From an uncultured Cloacibacillus sp. (GTDB lineage: Bacteria > Synergistota > Synergistia > Synergistales > Synergistaceae): a stretch of DNA of 5,516 bases. Shown here one piece after another: positions 5,490-5,516 of the stretch. Position 1 is the first letter of the stretch. Each line of letters opens with the position of its first letter. Under the pieces are notes generated by a model. It saw nothing but the letters and a program-made list of their open reading frames with translations. It made no database searches and had not been told where the DNA came from. Where the stretch lies: assembly GCA_934511335.1 (NCBI GenBank), contig CAKSWL010000161.1, positions 1-5,516 on the forward strand, in the 5' to 3' direction. The position numbers and the translations under genes were made by a program.

Positions 5490-5516
5490 TTTTGAATTTA
5501 CCTCGCTTTTTGGTTT

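Overview
The window comes from a GC-rich, probably strictly anaerobic bacterium. Two protein families support this: a TM1266-type domain, which is tied to iron-only hydrogenase systems, and a YgeY-like M20 hydrolase, which is linked to selenium metabolism. A Synergistota genome (Cloacibacillus/Synergistes-like) would fit, but this is an impression from protein style and cannot be proven from this sequence.

Layout. (1) 1-1471, plus strand: the end of an ABC importer operon. It holds the C-terminal part of a FecCD/BtuC-type permease, then, with an ATGA overlap, an ATPase of the FecE/BtuD type. The ATPase continues in frame into an 81-residue TM1266-like domain. Two hairpins follow, the second with a T-run. 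(2) 1472-2141: 670 bases with no intact gene. One frame stays open for most of 1578-1985 and is broken only by two TGA codons six bases apart. At the right edge is a strong promoter (TTGACT-18-TATACT) whose spacer contains a 14-bp MerR-family-like palindrome. (3) 2142-3302, plus strand: a membrane-anchored metallophosphoesterase whose ATG lies at the predicted transcription start, so the mRNA looks leaderless. (4) 3303-3546: a spacer with a strong terminator, then a ribosome binding site. (5) 3547-3960, plus strand: a small DUF3842-type protein with a Rossmann-like glycine loop. (6) 3961-4174: a convergent spacer with a 13-bp perfect stem. (7) 4175-5335, minus strand: a YgeY-like M20 metallohydrolase with its own -10 box and Shine-Dalgarno site. 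(8) 5336-5516: the region upstream of that gene, with an unassigned reading-frame tail.

The permease and ATPase belong to one metal, haem, siderophore or corrinoid import system. The TM1266 fusion suggests that import is coupled to hydrogenase or iron-sulfur physiology. The other three genes each appear to be single transcription units with no obvious shared pathway. No RNA gene, CRISPR array or intact mobile element was seen. The most noteworthy observations are the ATPase-TM1266 fusion with a possible internal translation start, and the palindromic promoter feeding a leaderless metallophosphoesterase.
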